Assembly (NCBI GenBank): GCA_964017145.1
Contig: CAXHKQ010000192.1
Location: forward strand, 1-35,632
Length of the DNA: 35,632 nucleotides
Source: Agrocybe praecox
Taxonomy: Eukaryota > Basidiomycota > Agaricomycetes > Agaricales > Agrocybaceae
Direction: 5' to 3'
Within the stretch, counting starts at the first letter, position 1, and the number at the start of each line of letters is the position of its first letter. Of this stretch, positions 20,303 through 32,452 are shown piece by piece. Position numbers and translations under genes: made by a program. The notes under the pieces were generated by a model. The model was given only the letters and a program-made list of their open reading frames with translations. It was not told where the DNA came from and made no database searches.

Positions 20303-23300
20303 TTAGGCGTCGTCGATGTCTTCTTCGTATTCTGGACGCTCGACCTCATCACCATCACCATCCTCCTCCTCCTCCTCCTCCTCGTCATCGTCGTTGTCGT
20401 CGTTGTCGTCAAAGGGCATTTGGTTTATAGAAACGTTGAGTAAATCGTCGATACCTGTGTTTACCGGCTCATTGAGTGGCTTCGCCCATATAGCTTGGAA
20501 ATGTACATGAAGTTGCGATTGGAGTATTGCTTGAATGTGAGCGTACGTGTTCAGACCCTCTGCGAGATCGGGGTTGCAATTGGGTCTTGATGTCTGACGT
20601 TCCAACCACGAGTTTTCTTTCCATTCCAGATATTTCAAGGTGCGCTTCATTTCCTCCTTGAGCAAGAGCACTTCTTCTGCGGAACGAGAAGCTCGGGCGC
20701 GGCTTTTGCCCCATTCTACCCGAAACGATTCGTCCAACTCGTTATCAGAACGAGTGGTGGAACCAGAAGAGTTTGCCATCCAAATCCATGAGAGTGTGCG
20801 TCGTGTTTCCCCAGTGCCATCTCGCTGTTCGCGAACACCAGCGAGTAAGTTTATGGCCTCGCCGTCAGCAGGGCATGGCGATTCTTCGGTTTCTTGGCCA
20901 TCTTCAAGCGTACCAGGACGGCCATGGCGCTCACGAATACGTGCAGGATCTTTGTAGCCACGAATGTCGCTATCCGTGAGGATCTTGTACTTTGTTTCCC
21001 AATCTCCAGGGCCAGACAGAGCCATTTTTGCCTGACGAGACGCGTGATATTTCTCAGCGGCATTCCTGGCTTTCTCGTGCACTCTATCAATGAATGCGCG
21101 CGACCTGGTTCCGTCACGTTGACCACGCATGTTTTTGTTCTTGAACAAAATCATTCTATCTTTCATCCTCAAGATACTGCGGATCGAATCCAAGCTGTCG
21201 CTACACTGAGACGTGCGAAGTCTTTCCTCGATTTCCGGAAGACCAGGAACACACAAGCGTTGACGACGTTCGACTGGTATGCGGGATGGGAGCCATAGAT
21301 CGATGTCTTCGGGGTTGTCAGAGTGCGGAAGCGTTGTGGATGGTTCTGAGGATCGGATGTCGGCTCGATATTGGAGAAGGCCTGGAATGTAGATTGGGAG
21401 CAGTTGCTCCCATGCTCGAATTCGAACTCGGAGGAGGTTACGATCTTCAGTCAGATTCCCTTCCTGATGAGTTGTCACCGAAGAGCCAAGTTTCTTTGCG
21501 TGACGACGAAGACGGCGTCTAAATAACATTAATTACTTGGTTCCAGAAAATTACAACGCACTTACTGCGAATGTTCTAGTTCCAAGCCCATGGAAATAAA
21601 AGACGCGGGACTTGTAGCATGTAGCGGTACAGCACCGGCTCGTAAACGTTCTTGTTCTTCGTTAGCCATGTCTCGTCGGACCTGTGCTTCACTTATAGCT
21701 AATAATATTTCAAGTTAAGTACGTTTTGTGATAGAAAAAAAGAAGGACACATACACTTCTGGGCCGAATAGTAAGGATTGGGTTTGGTCTTGGGGAATGC
21801 GTCTGATTCCCATGCCTCAAACATTGCCTCCCACTCCCTAGCAACGTTGGCTCCGACAGTCAGCGTAAGTCCTCGATGACTTTCGAGCTGAATATTCCTC
21901 TCCGCAATAGCGGCCTTGTAGCGTCGCATTAGTGTCCGCCCGAGGCCAATGTATTTTAGCCAATTCCAAAAACCAAAATGGTTGTCAAGTACGTCTTGAC
22001 GAGATCCAGGACCTTGAGTTTTTGTCGAATTTCCAAGAGGGTTGTGTCCGGCCCAAACACGTTCCGGAGTCTCCAGATCTGATAAACCAACCCCAGGAAT
22101 GAGGTTGAGGGAGTAGGTTTCATGATTGGACGCGCCGTGAGCAGGCTCATGGAGTTTAGGGATAGCGGGCACAAAGGTCGTTGACGTATGAGGTAGAATT
22201 TCTGTGGGCCAGTGAGCCGATATGCGAGATGCAAGATTAATGAACCACTGGCAAGCGATATCGTAGCTGACGAGAACTCGACGTAAGGGTGTCTTTTGAA
22301 GGGCAGACCCAAAAATATAATCCATATTTGCGTACCTACATGGGTAGAAAAATACAGTTAGCAAAAAGAAATCTCGATATGATTGCGCACGATAGAACTT
22401 ACCGTTCACCCTTCTGAAGGTTTCCTATTCCTACCGGGAGTATCATGTCTGACCTCCCACAAAACGCGCCACCAACACCTGTATGTCGAAGGCCTTTCGA
22501 AAATTTAGTGTAAGCTTTGGACAAGGCTTGAAACCCCGAACAAGTGCTGATCTGCAAGATAAAGAGATAAAGTAAGTATTGAATCTCGTCAACAAACGTA
22601 GAAACGACTTACATCTTCATCGTTAGCACGACTAAGAACGTAACCCTCATATTTATGTCTCGGCAGCATATAAGCCCATCCTATGCCTAATCCGGGATCT
22701 TGTGAGTAGTTAGAGACGATTTGATTCTTGAGTCGAAAATTAGCATCAAGACAAATGAATTTCGTGTGGATGAACCTAGCGAATGAATCCGTGAATCTCT
22801 AGAAACAGAGCAAGATATTTTGGACATACTTTGTGGTCTCCGGGCCCTCATCCCAACCTTCGTGTAAGTTGATACCTGGATGTGGACACGAAGGGCAAGC
22901 AATGGCTAAACTGCCATTCGGTGTTCCTGCAACACCAGACGCGTCATGCCCCCTTCCACCCCATTTCAACATCTTCAGGTGTCGCCATTGAAGTACCATG
23001 CGACATAGGGCACGATACCGGATTTTCGGTACATTGAGGCCGGTGTTGCTAGTCATCTTCTCTATGGCGCGGTAGAAATCGTAAGTAGATGCTTTCGTAG
23101 TCCAGGCAAGCTTGTGTAGGAGGTCGAGAAGTTGAAAGGTTGCACACGTTTTGATAACAAGTTGAGTTGATGGATAGAATCCGTGCCGAAGGAGTTGCAA
23201 ATGATGTGGGATGGCCCGAGAGCAACCACAATACATGATGGATAATTCATGTATTCCATTTGTATGCAGTACAAGAAGGGCGGTATGGCAGGGGAGTGGG

Positions 23301-24058
23301 TTCTCGCAGAAACTGCCGGCGTGATTGAGCTGGACCTTGAGTCCCATTTCTTTGAGTGATATTGGAATGAAATTACGGCCTGTCCATTTCTAACGTATAA
23401 AAGGGTCAGAACAAGGTGAATACACACAAGAATAATGAATAACTCACATAAATTTTGTGAAGGGGGTGTACACGATGGCGTTTTACGCAACAGGAGGAAC
23501 AAACAAGATCCGGGACCAAGCATTCTTCGCAGCGATATTCGGGAGCGCGAGGAGGATTGATGCAACGAGAAAGACAATCTGGGCACTCTATGGCGCTGCG
23601 AAAGTCGCCCCTGCCGGCCCATCGAAGAATCTCCTCCAAGTACGTTTGTCGATACAAGTCTTTCCAGACAACATGAGGTCGCTTCTATGATTGATAATTG
23701 AGAAGAGATAGCAGGGAAAGGAACAGAAACGTACCGAAACCTGACTTCTTTTACTCTTCTTTTGAGGAATCACTTCATCTACGACCTGAATTGGTTGGTC
23801 CACTGCGTTATTGTAAAGTTCCTCATCCGCGTCTAGAGCATATTCGATATCGTCCTGGGGAGCCCAATTTGTGGTGGTTTCCCAATCTACAAGGAGGGGG
23901 ATATGCTCTACTGGTGCGTTCAAGAATCCGTTCCCAACGCGGCGAAGTTCGCCCTCGCGAGAATGGATTACATCTGGGTCGTCGTCAAATACAATAGAGT
24001 CATGGTAGGATACGCTTTCCTCCGTTCGTCGTCTTTTGCGTGAGCGAGAAGCTGACAT
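20303..24058 (-). CDS. KDZ transposase, second copy (KDZ-2), apparently intact
   Basis: Eight exons fit the canonical rules: 24058-23735, 23684-23448, 23389-22830, 22775-22613, 22551-22403, 22335-21755, 21698-21566 and 21518-20303. Introns are 47-67 nt and the exon sum, 3363 nt, gives an open frame of 1120 residues. The start at MSASRSRKRRRT matches the start of KDZ-1. Exon 2 forms the CxC2 cysteine cluster (eight Cys at about residues 142-174). DDE candidates are D384 (CLDANFRLKNQ), D503 (SYDIACQW) and E569 (TPERVW). Downstream are a conserved arginine-rich region (MILFKNKNMRGQRDGTR) and an acidic D/E tail. The enzyme should cut and paste the element carrying it. No stop or frame slip is seen, in contrast to KDZ-1. 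In-frame ATGs just upstream (24098) are possible but less likely starts. Confidence 0.92.
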
Positions 24059-24370
24059 GTGTGAGAAGGGAAAGACCTTGAGTAATCCATCATGCATCAA
24101 TCCCGGACCTATGGAAGCTTGGGTAAGCTAGGTCCAATTTAGACCCAAAGTAAATATCTACCTCAGTAATATTCTCAAGTTGTTTCAAGGCCACAAAAGC
24201 GATCCGTTCAGAGGACCTGTATTCAAGAATATAGTCACTTTAATGTAGTACAGATTGGAATGTTTTATGTGATTGACAAGGAAATACAGTTATGCAGTCT
24301 ATTTATGTTCTAATGAGGTATTGAGCGAGCCGGATTATCCTTCTAGTCGCCGTCTTGAGCAGTGTTCATC

Positions 24371-25455
24371 CTAATGAAATTGAGGGTATGTTAGCAGGAG
24401 CCCATGGAATGTTGGATGTCTCCAACTCACCATTCGTCTGTTGGTCAGATGAGGTTGGTTGAAGACGCATACCATCCTAGTTGCCGTCTGGAGCAATGCT
24501 CGTCGTTGGATGAGGTTGGATGAAGAGCCATATTATCCTCACCGCTGTCGCAGTGCTCGTGCTAATGAGCTTGAGAATATGTTAGCATGAGCCTATGGAA
24601 TAAACGATGTCCCCAACTCACCGTTTGCTTGTTGGTCAGATGAGGTTGAGTGAAGGCATACCGTCCAGGCCGCTGTCGCAGTAGGTTGAGTGAAGAGGCA
24701 TATCGTCCAGGTCGCTGTCGCAGTGTTCATCCTAATGAACTTGAGGGTACGTTAGCATGAGTCTATGGAGCGTACGATGTCTCCAACTCACCGTTTGCTT
24801 GTTGGTCGGATGAGGTTGAGTGAAGGCATACCCGTCCAGGCTGCTGTCGCAGTAGGTTGAGTGAAGAGGCATATCGTCCAGGTCGCTGTCGCAGTGTTCA
24901 TCCTAATGAACTTGAGGGTACGTTAGCATGAGTCTATGGAGCGTACAATGTCTCCCACTCACCGTTTGCTTGTTGGTCGGATGAGGTTGAGTGAAGGCAT
25001 ACCGTCCAGGCCGCTGTCGCAGTGTTCACCCTGATGAACTTGAGGGTACGTCAGCATAAATCTATGGAGCATACGATGTCTCCAACTCACCGTTGGCCTG
25101 CTTGTCGGATGAGGTTGAGTGAAGGCATATCGTCCAGATGAAGACGCATACAACCCCAGTCGCCGTCTAGAGTGGTGGTCGTCGTTGGATGAAGTCGGGT
25201 GAAGAGGCATATCGTCCAGGCCGCTGTCGCAGTGTTCGTCCTAATGAACTCGAGGGTACATGAGTCTATGAATAAATGTCCCCACCTCACCTATCTTGAA
25301 AGGGGTTGGTCCTAATGAAGTACATGTTAGCAACATTGGTCAGAACGAATGATGTCTTCAACTCACCATGCGCCTGTCCGTTGAACGAAGAGACTTGGGC
25401 CATTTGCTGGCTGCGTTAGCAGGTCCTAAGGAATAAATGTTCCACGCGCGCCTAT
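24371..25455 (-). repeat. Tandem array of intron-bearing units
   Basis: On the minus strand, intron-like segments recur with GTGAGT donor, a GCTAAC or similar branch motif and a CATTAG or CATCAG acceptor: 25366-25312 (55 nt), 25290-25241 (50), then 25090-25031, 24962-24903, 24791-24732, 24621-24562 and 24430-24371, each exactly 60 nt. A degenerate one lies near 25455-25405. Exon-like spacers measure 21, 150, 68, 111, 110 and 131 nt and share the opening ACGAACACTGCGACAGC-type sequence. The main period is 170-171 bp. A possible upstream exon runs to about 25609. Some spacers are open in one phase, but the phases do not add up across the array and a TGA appears near 24540, so a working gene is doubtful. 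Confidence 0.75.
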
Positions 25456-25609
25456 GAACGTGTTGGCACGGACAAGTTCCACCAAAAGATTGACATTTCT
25501 TCCGGACTCGAACGTCGACGAGCGCTCTTGCCACGGCTGGTCTAATATCTTTTCGGATACATTGGATCCAATGTTTAGTAACATATCGGAATCTTACCAC
25601 GTAGTACAC

Positions 25610-27263
25610 CCGCGCACCTATGCATAACCTCCTACATCGACGTGTGGTATTGATTTCCTAACCCAGATGAGCCAATCGTGTTCGAAGTGTTCATGTCCCG
25701 GCTAGGTCAGCAAGTAGCAGCAAACGATTTCAAGAGCACGATGGTAAGGGGAGTTGACCGTGAAGCCGTTGTCGCCGTTGTCGTAAGAGGTCTTTGTCGT
25801 CCACGTCCCATCATTGTCGTCGCGGTCACGGTTGTTGTCGTTGTCGTATTCGAGTCACCGCCCACATCCCTACGAAGAGGGGAGGGGCTGGGTAAGATCA
25901 GTCAATGATAACTGGGAGGACCATAGTTGATACATGATGGGTGGAAGAAGGAAGTTGAATGTTGACATCGAACTCGCTCAACCGCATTAGGTGGTCGGAG
26001 TTTGAAATGACTTCCCCACCGAATTTGGCCATCCATTTTGCAAATCACATTATCGGTGAGTACTTCTTCAATGATTCAATACAACAAATCACGATGTTTA
26101 TATTTTGTGTAGCTAGCAATAATAGAAATTTAATAACATACATCCGAAGTGCAAATACTGCAAGTACGAGGGTCGGTATTGCGTAGTGTTCCCAATGTGC
26201 TATTCTTAGCCCTTGAATTCGGACTTAGGGTTATTTCGAGAATATAGATTGATTTTAGAGGAATAGGATCTTGTTTTAACTATACACATTGGTCTTTGGA
26301 AATGGATCTACTCACAAAGTAAGCTTTGAACCTCTCATTACAATACTACCTCCGATAAATACAAAGATAACAGCATCATCATGATCATAACAAGATTGAA
26401 TGAAGTTGATCTTCCAGAATCGAGCAACTCAGATCGTATTATGGTACATACATACATAGTACTCACTCACTCTCATGTAATCCTATAGAAAGTATGGACA
26501 AGGTAGAGATAGTAAGGCATCGTATGAGATGATTAGAATAATTAGATGTAATTTGTATCTCCAGTCCAACTGTACTAGTTGTACCCAAGTCGTAACACGA
26601 ATGGTAATTAATATAAGCCTATGTTTGATCAAAATGTGAACATCGACGTAGTCAGGTTCGCCGTTCAAATCCTACATCGAAAGGTGTATTGCGGAAATAT
26701 AATTTGCAAAGAAATACCTATCGATCCATTTGAATCGCAAAGTCAGTAATAATAAAATCCAAAATCTCAAGCGTGCGATTATTCAAATAACATGCGTGTA
26801 ATTTGATTTTCATGGGATAAACTTCACATGTAAGTAAGTACAAAGTAGGTAACTAAATTCAAAAGTACTCGATGCGTAAATAACGACACTTTATGCATAC
26901 TATACATCTATTCCTTGAAACTGAATACACTGCTGTCACAATATTTATGATAATTAGGCGGGGAGGTAAGCAAAGACGCACTTCATATTTTCGATCCTCT
27001 TGCTAAAACCCACCACATTAGATATACAAGCGTCTAGAAAGGCATTTATATTGCGAAATCGGCTATGGTACTACTGAGAATATTTTATTTTACCATTCAC
27101 TCTGTACTCTTAGAAGGATCAAATTTCGCATGAATGTATACGCACTCAAAGGGAGTGCTAACCCCAAAAAAAATCATATTTCCACAATTTTCTATCAACT
27201 AAAAAACGACGATGACGAGGGGGAGGGTATGAACAGCTAAGATATACGACCCCACAAAAGTAT
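25610..27263. other. Intergenic DNA inside the 13.4-kb unit
   Basis: About 1.65 kb with no recognised gene. A short GTCGTT-rich block lies at 25760-25850, resembling the cores of the hAT-type elements. The rest is AT-rich with only short frames. Confidence 0.45.
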
Positions 27264-29049
27264 CTACGAAGAACGAGAGTGGCAGACCGCACGGGGATCA
27301 GCGAGGAGCCTATCGAGTTGCGCGTTGGCTTCAGGAGAGGCTTGACTGAAGTCGAAAAGCGGGTATCCTTCCTCGTCATTGATGATCCTGATAGAGGAAG
27401 GAGAGTAGGGAGGGGGAAGATCGCTATAGGATAAATGCTCAGAGGCACGAGCAGCTGTATGTCCGGGGAAGAAAGCGGGGGGTCCTTCATCTTCCGAGTC
27501 TGAGCCGTGGACGGTGATTACGTCGGGGGATGGGTTCCGGGGCCGAATCGGTGGGTCGTTATCGGTCGGGGTCCTCGCAAGCCATGCCGCGAGTTCCACG
27601 GTTTGATAGGTGCGGAGCGGGGTTCGACTCTGAGATGCTGAACAATACATTTAGGATACAAAATAGGAAGGAGGTTGAATGAAGGATGTACCTGCATAGA
27701 AAGGAGAGCCCAGGGTCGTAGAGCCCGAAGAAGTGGTTGTGGCTAAAAAATCAATAAGTTTCAATTACGGAACGGAAATAAATAAAGACGTACCGAGATA
27801 GTCGCCAGTTTCCAGAGGACGGGGTATGGGGAAGTCCTGCATGCTGGCCCTAACTGATTATGTTGTCAGCTATGGGAAATAAACAAGCAAGGGAAGGGCT
27901 TACCACCACGGGATATTGCCACAGCCAAAGAGCCTGGTTCGCCGAAAACTATATGCGCTGTCAGCGGCCATGGGAAGCATTAAAAATAGGAGACTTACAC
28001 TCCATTTCTTGCGCAGGTGCAGGGTCCGGAGACGATGGGAAAGTGTAGGACCCTGAAGATTGAAATGAATTGCCAGAGACCCAACCTTGGGGAAGAAACG
28101 CACTAGGATCAAATGGAGACGATGCCACATGTTCACGGGGGTTTACACCTGAAATGTCAACATTCGCATTAGCCAGGAGCACGGAACCTGGCAAAACGTA
28201 GGACTTACCGTTTGGCGTGCGCTCCAAAGCTACGAAAGAGTCGTTAGCCAGAACCAGGGTTCTGGGGGTAATAAATTACTTACCTCTTTCAGCGGCACGA
28301 CGGGCCGCACGCTCCCTTGCGATCTCCAGAGGCGCCAGTGGAACTGTCCTGCGAACAGGGGCTAAAAAAAAGATAAGAAAAAAAAGAATTTCTAGGTTGA
28401 ACACATACCGGGCGACGGGGCTTCAGATGCTTGGCGTCGGTGCTGTAGCTGAGTGGGTCCAGAATTCCTTGTATTGCCAGCAGCACCAATGGCCTGAGGC
28501 TGTGATCTGCGCATAGGAGCTGGAGAAATACATAAATAAACGAAGCAGGAAAGAACAGTTCAAGTTGGTCACTTACTTGGGGAATTGAGACCTTCGCTTA
28601 CATGGCGTTGAGGACCTCGTTGAGCAACGGGAGTCGTTCTGGGAGTACTGCCTACGGCTTGGCTAGAAATGTGAATGCTGTCTGCTTCGTATGAACTTGA
28701 GTAAGATTCGATTGCTTCAATCCACGACCTAGCGGAATGATGCCTGTTATATCGGACGCCGGCGATAGAGGCGGAGGCGAGGAGCCTTTGCGAGTGCACG
28801 ATATCATATCGTTAGATAAAAGTAACAGGATGGAAATGTTTAAACTTACCAGTTAGTAAATATACCCACAGAGCGGCCGTGTGTAACGATATAGAAGGTG
28901 GTCCCAGGCGCTACGAGCGGCTCAATCATGTCTTCCGGGAGCGGTGGCTCGATGTTGGATATGTTGGGAGATAGACCAGTAGGTTGTCGGGCACGAAGCG
29001 CGCGGCTCCCAAAAGAAGGTACCTTGCCAACTGTACTGAATATTTTCAT
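27264..29049 (-). CDS. Viroplasmin/RNase H1 hybrid-binding domain protein
   Basis: The N-terminal part resembles the hybrid-binding domain of eukaryotic RNase H1 (the viroplasmin family), which grips RNA:DNA hybrids. The block TFYIVTHGRSVGIFTNW at about residues 51-67 is followed by SIAGVRYNRHHSARSWIEAI to about 95. No RNase H catalytic domain follows; the rest is disordered, rich in S, P and T, with a basic RERAARRAAER stretch and a PPPYSPSS-type tail. Ten exons fit: 29049-28850, 28785-28577, 28519-28409, 28361-28284, 28229-28209, 28148-27999, 27948-27904, 27853-27794, 27742-27692 and 27637-27264. Every phase agrees and the 1299-nt sum gives 432 residues with no stop, so the gene looks intact. 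One exon is only 21 nt. It could bind R-loops or transposition intermediates, which is inference. It is divergent from the HMG-like gene. Confidence 0.82.
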
Positions 29050-29595
29050 TCCATTTAAATCGGCCTTATGCGCCTACCAGATGGGCAACGATGAGTCCAA
29101 TTGCCGCGAACCAAATATTGGGGAATTCAGTCGGTTGGTGGGTGCGATTACCTGAGCATCTCGTTAGCCTGCAGGCTACATCAGTGCGGTTCTTCGTTCC
29201 CAAGTCCCTAGGCTCTGGCAATTTTGGTCAAGATCTGTTCGCTTCGTTAATTCCCTGCACAGCTGAAACATGGCACTGCGTGAAAACGTAGCTTTTCTGG
29301 AGTACCGGATCGCCATTCTTCTTCATGAACCCCCTTCCCTGGTGCCGGAAGGCTTCCATTCTGGACGTAAAGTAAAATAAACTGGGGATTTCGGTCAGAT
29401 ATGCCGACTACACAACTTCTGACTTGTAACTCACCTTGGATCCTGATTTCTTTCCCTCTCGTAGTGCATGTATATCATCCCAACTTCCCTTCTTCTTCTT
29501 ATTCTCGTGGCTCGTCTACGCATTCTCAGCTAACCGCCATCCAACTCCCCTCCTTCTCCTTCTCAACACACTGCCTCTATCTCGTCTGCTTTTCC
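29050..29595. promoter_or_regulatory. Divergent promoter region of the two cargo genes
   Basis: 546 bp between the starts of the hybrid-binding gene (minus) and the HMG-like gene (plus). Both promoters must lie here. A pyrimidine-rich stretch (CTTCCCTTCTTCTTC-type, about 29480-29580) precedes the plus-strand ATG, as is common at fungal transcription starts. Confidence 0.45.
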
Positions 29596-32452
29596 ATGGT
29601 TAACCCCGGATCTTTTCGTGGGTTACGCGGCGAGTTCCTTCTGGCGCAACGCGAGGCCTATAGCGAGGCTGTCCAAGGTGGATATGTCAAGGACATAGTC
29701 CCTGACATCCAACGCCGTTACTTCAAGCGTTTCCCTATCGAGTTGCCGAGTGACGATGAACCGACATCCGAGTCTCTTGCTGCTGTCGACGACAATTCTC
29801 CCGATAGAGAATATCCAGAACCAGACCCCGAGACGATGTCGCCAGAAGAATATGAAGAGAGAGTGGAGAGATTGAATCACCGGCGCCAATTGATTGTGCG
29901 CAAGAAAGGGGTAAGTCTTGATGTTGTGATTGTTTGTGACGTGTCACTAATTTGGAATCAGCAAATCAAACGAAGGCTTAATTACCTGCACATGAAGAAT
30001 AATCCGTTTAGCAAAGATTTGGGCGCCGGCAATCCGTTTGCCTCCCTTGGGCAGAAAATTTCTGGCAAATCTGTTTCTCGACCAAGGCAGAAGACGGCGT
30101 GCAACGTATGGAGGAAAACAAAACAACTCGAAATCAGCGAACATGTTCAACAGAGAGTCTTGGCTGAAGGAACGGACCGCAAGAATTTGGCAGCATTGAG
30201 GGATCGCGTTGCCCGTGAGATGTTCAATGCACTTACTGAAGAAGAACGAAACCGCTGGGAACAAGTAGCCAAAGCTGAACACGCCACCCTTATGGCAAAA
30301 TGGGATTCCGAGCAAAATGAACAGCCGTCAACCGATCCCAAAGACCGTCAAAGGTTTGTTTCGATTTTTATTTTAAATCTTTCTTTCTCAGGTAGCTTAC
30401 CATCCCTTCCACAGATGCATCGAAGCTCTAGTGCCCTTTATACACCCCATACTCGATTCAATTCGTGACCTTACTGGTTGGAATATTACTCTTCTTGCTG
30501 GCGGGCCAGAACCAGCCCAGAATGGTCGACTTAACATGATAAGGTATGTGTGTTCTTCCTTTTGTTTTCTTGGATCTGTTTTTTACTTATGCATTTTGGC
30601 CTCTAGCGTACACTCTGGAAAAACGGTCGGTGACATCAAAATGAATTTCGGGAGAGCAGAACGAGCTCGATACAAGAAGTACATAATTCCTATCTTTGGT
30701 TCCTTTTTGCGTAAATCCTTTCGTGAGTACCATTTCTTCAATGTTTTCTTTGGGATACCAAGCATATGAATGCAAAAAAGTGTTTATCATGGGCACAACA
30801 TAAACATAGCTCATATCCTAATTGACCGCCTCGCCTCGCCTCAACCACCCCGTTCCTATTGCTGTTTCATTGCCGTGACTTACCCTAAATTTCTGCTTAT
30901 AGCACCGGAGGAGTGCCGTGCGCGTGCGTTAGCGCCTGAAGACGGTCTTGAAGGTCTCCTATCGATGGAGTTCGATAAGGACGAATGCGAAGTTGACTCC
31001 ATTGAGGACCATCTCCCCTTGCCTATTCAACCAACCCATGACTCGGAAGTGGGACCTCATATCACTACGGCAGTGACTGTCAACACAGTCATTCCTCCTG
31101 TTGCATTGGATTCGCTCGCTTCCGCACAAACCGCGGTAGCGTCACCCTCACCACACGCCTCGCCACACACACCTCAAGTTGGTCCAATAATTTCTGAAGA
31201 GGCGGAGATTACTTCTCTGAATGTATCGACTTTTCGTCCGTCACCAAGGCCATCATTTTCTTTCCGCGGGTGCAGCCCTCCTGTTTCTCCGCGTGGGTGC
31301 AGCCCGCCTGTTTCTCCTCGTGGGTGCAGCCCTCCTGTTTCGCCCTCCTCCCGCACACCTGTTCGATCCACTGATGCCACATCCGTTGACACTCTCATTG
31401 ATTGAGGACCTAGTCCCAGGCCCCCAACACCAGTCACGGCAGCCACATTGCTGATGGTAGCGCCCATGATTTCAGCGTTGAGCAAGGCCCCTGACAAACC
31501 TGCCGAAAATTGCACTACGCCTGTCACTCCCGATACACCTACGTTTAACGACTGCGAGTCGCAGGAGTCAGTCGTCAATGATGCAGTGGCACCTACTACA
31601 TCCGGGGCAAAGGACGACATTGCTCCTGGCACCAGTCTTGAAGTTGCGATGGATCCCTCTCCGAATATCGAACCTGCTTCTGACCGTACCAATGCTACGA
31701 CCACTCCCGCTACATCTGCAACTGAGGCTGACGTCGCCCCTACCATCGATGTTACCGGTGACTCCCCTTCAGCACAGACCGACGTCGTCATCCCGCCAAA
31801 ATCAAATCGTCAAGTTATTCGACAATCTTCCCCTGGCGTTGATTTGCCCAAAAGGACGAGGAAGCGCAAGGCCGACGAACCACTATCCGCTACCCCATCG
31901 CTGCCTAGGACAAAGAAGGCTCACAATCAGGGTCAAGCGTCCGATCGGCGTAGTGCTCCCTTGGTGACTTCGCAACCTCCCTGGTATGCTTCCGTACTTG
32001 GCAGCTTCCACGATGCACGGCCTGCTCTAGGATCTCGTTGGGCCGAACTCGTCGATACCTGGTCAGCTTTTGAAGTTCGTTGCAATCATGAAGATAAAAA
32101 ACCATTTCTAGGATCCAGTGGCAGACCTGCGAGCATTGGTGAGTGGATGAAGCGAAGGCGAAAATTCTCATATGCCGTTGAAGATGCTGTGCCGGATCCC
32201 GCTGCATTCGAAAAAGAGTTTTTAGCATGGTGGATGTCGTTGCAACCTGAATGGAGGATCACAGCAGAAGGACAGATATCTCCTTCGTTAGACGGCAATT
32301 TCACTATGTTGAAAATATCTGGAAGCAATGGGATAGTTTCTATCATGGTTGGGCTTTATTACTGGGGACTTCGGGTGCAGAAGTCTTCAAAGCTTCGTCG
32401 TCGGTGGGCTGATGCTCTGGAGGATTGCTTGGCTGTTTTTGCGAAGATTTGA
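29596..32452 (+). pseudogene. HMG-like protein gene with one in-frame stop
   Basis: A family seen in Agaricomycetes without a known function. Exons 29596-29910, 29962-30353, 30415-30543, 30607-30722 and 30903-32452 join in phase to 834 codons, including one internal TGA. Residues about 140-225 look like an HMG-type DNA-binding helix bundle (RQKTACNVWRKT...FNALTEEERNRWEQVAKAEH). A disordered acidic and P/T/S-rich middle follows, and about the last 155 residues form a conserved tryptophan-rich domain (WYASVLGSF, WAELVDTWSAFE, IGEWMKRRRKF, FLAWWMSLQPEWR, GLYYWGLR). The start MVNPGSF is preferred over the frame opening at 29401, which adds only low-complexity residues. TGA at 31403-31405 lies in the disordered part. 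Reading continues in the same frame to the end, so the lesion is recent, or the codon sits in an unrecognised intron. Confidence 0.72.
31264..31346 (+). repeat. Three 27-bp coding repeats
   Basis: Within the HMG-like gene, a unit encoding RGCSPPVSP is present three times in tandem with only synonymous-type differences, suggesting slippage in the disordered region. Confidence 0.8.

Noticed and set aside
26600..26690. tRNA-like B-box sequence GTTCAAATCC
   Set aside because: No A box at suitable distance and no cloverleaf stems.
31361..31419. Short intron to remove the TGA at 31403
   Set aside because: GT...AG pairs of 53 or 59 nt exist, but the donor is weak and splicing would shift the frame that is open on both sides. 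A point mutation is simpler.
31174..31791. Minus-strand frame of 205 codons opposite the HMG-like gene
   Set aside because: It mirrors the P/T/S-rich disordered region. The plus frame has matching splice phases and conserved domains on both sides.
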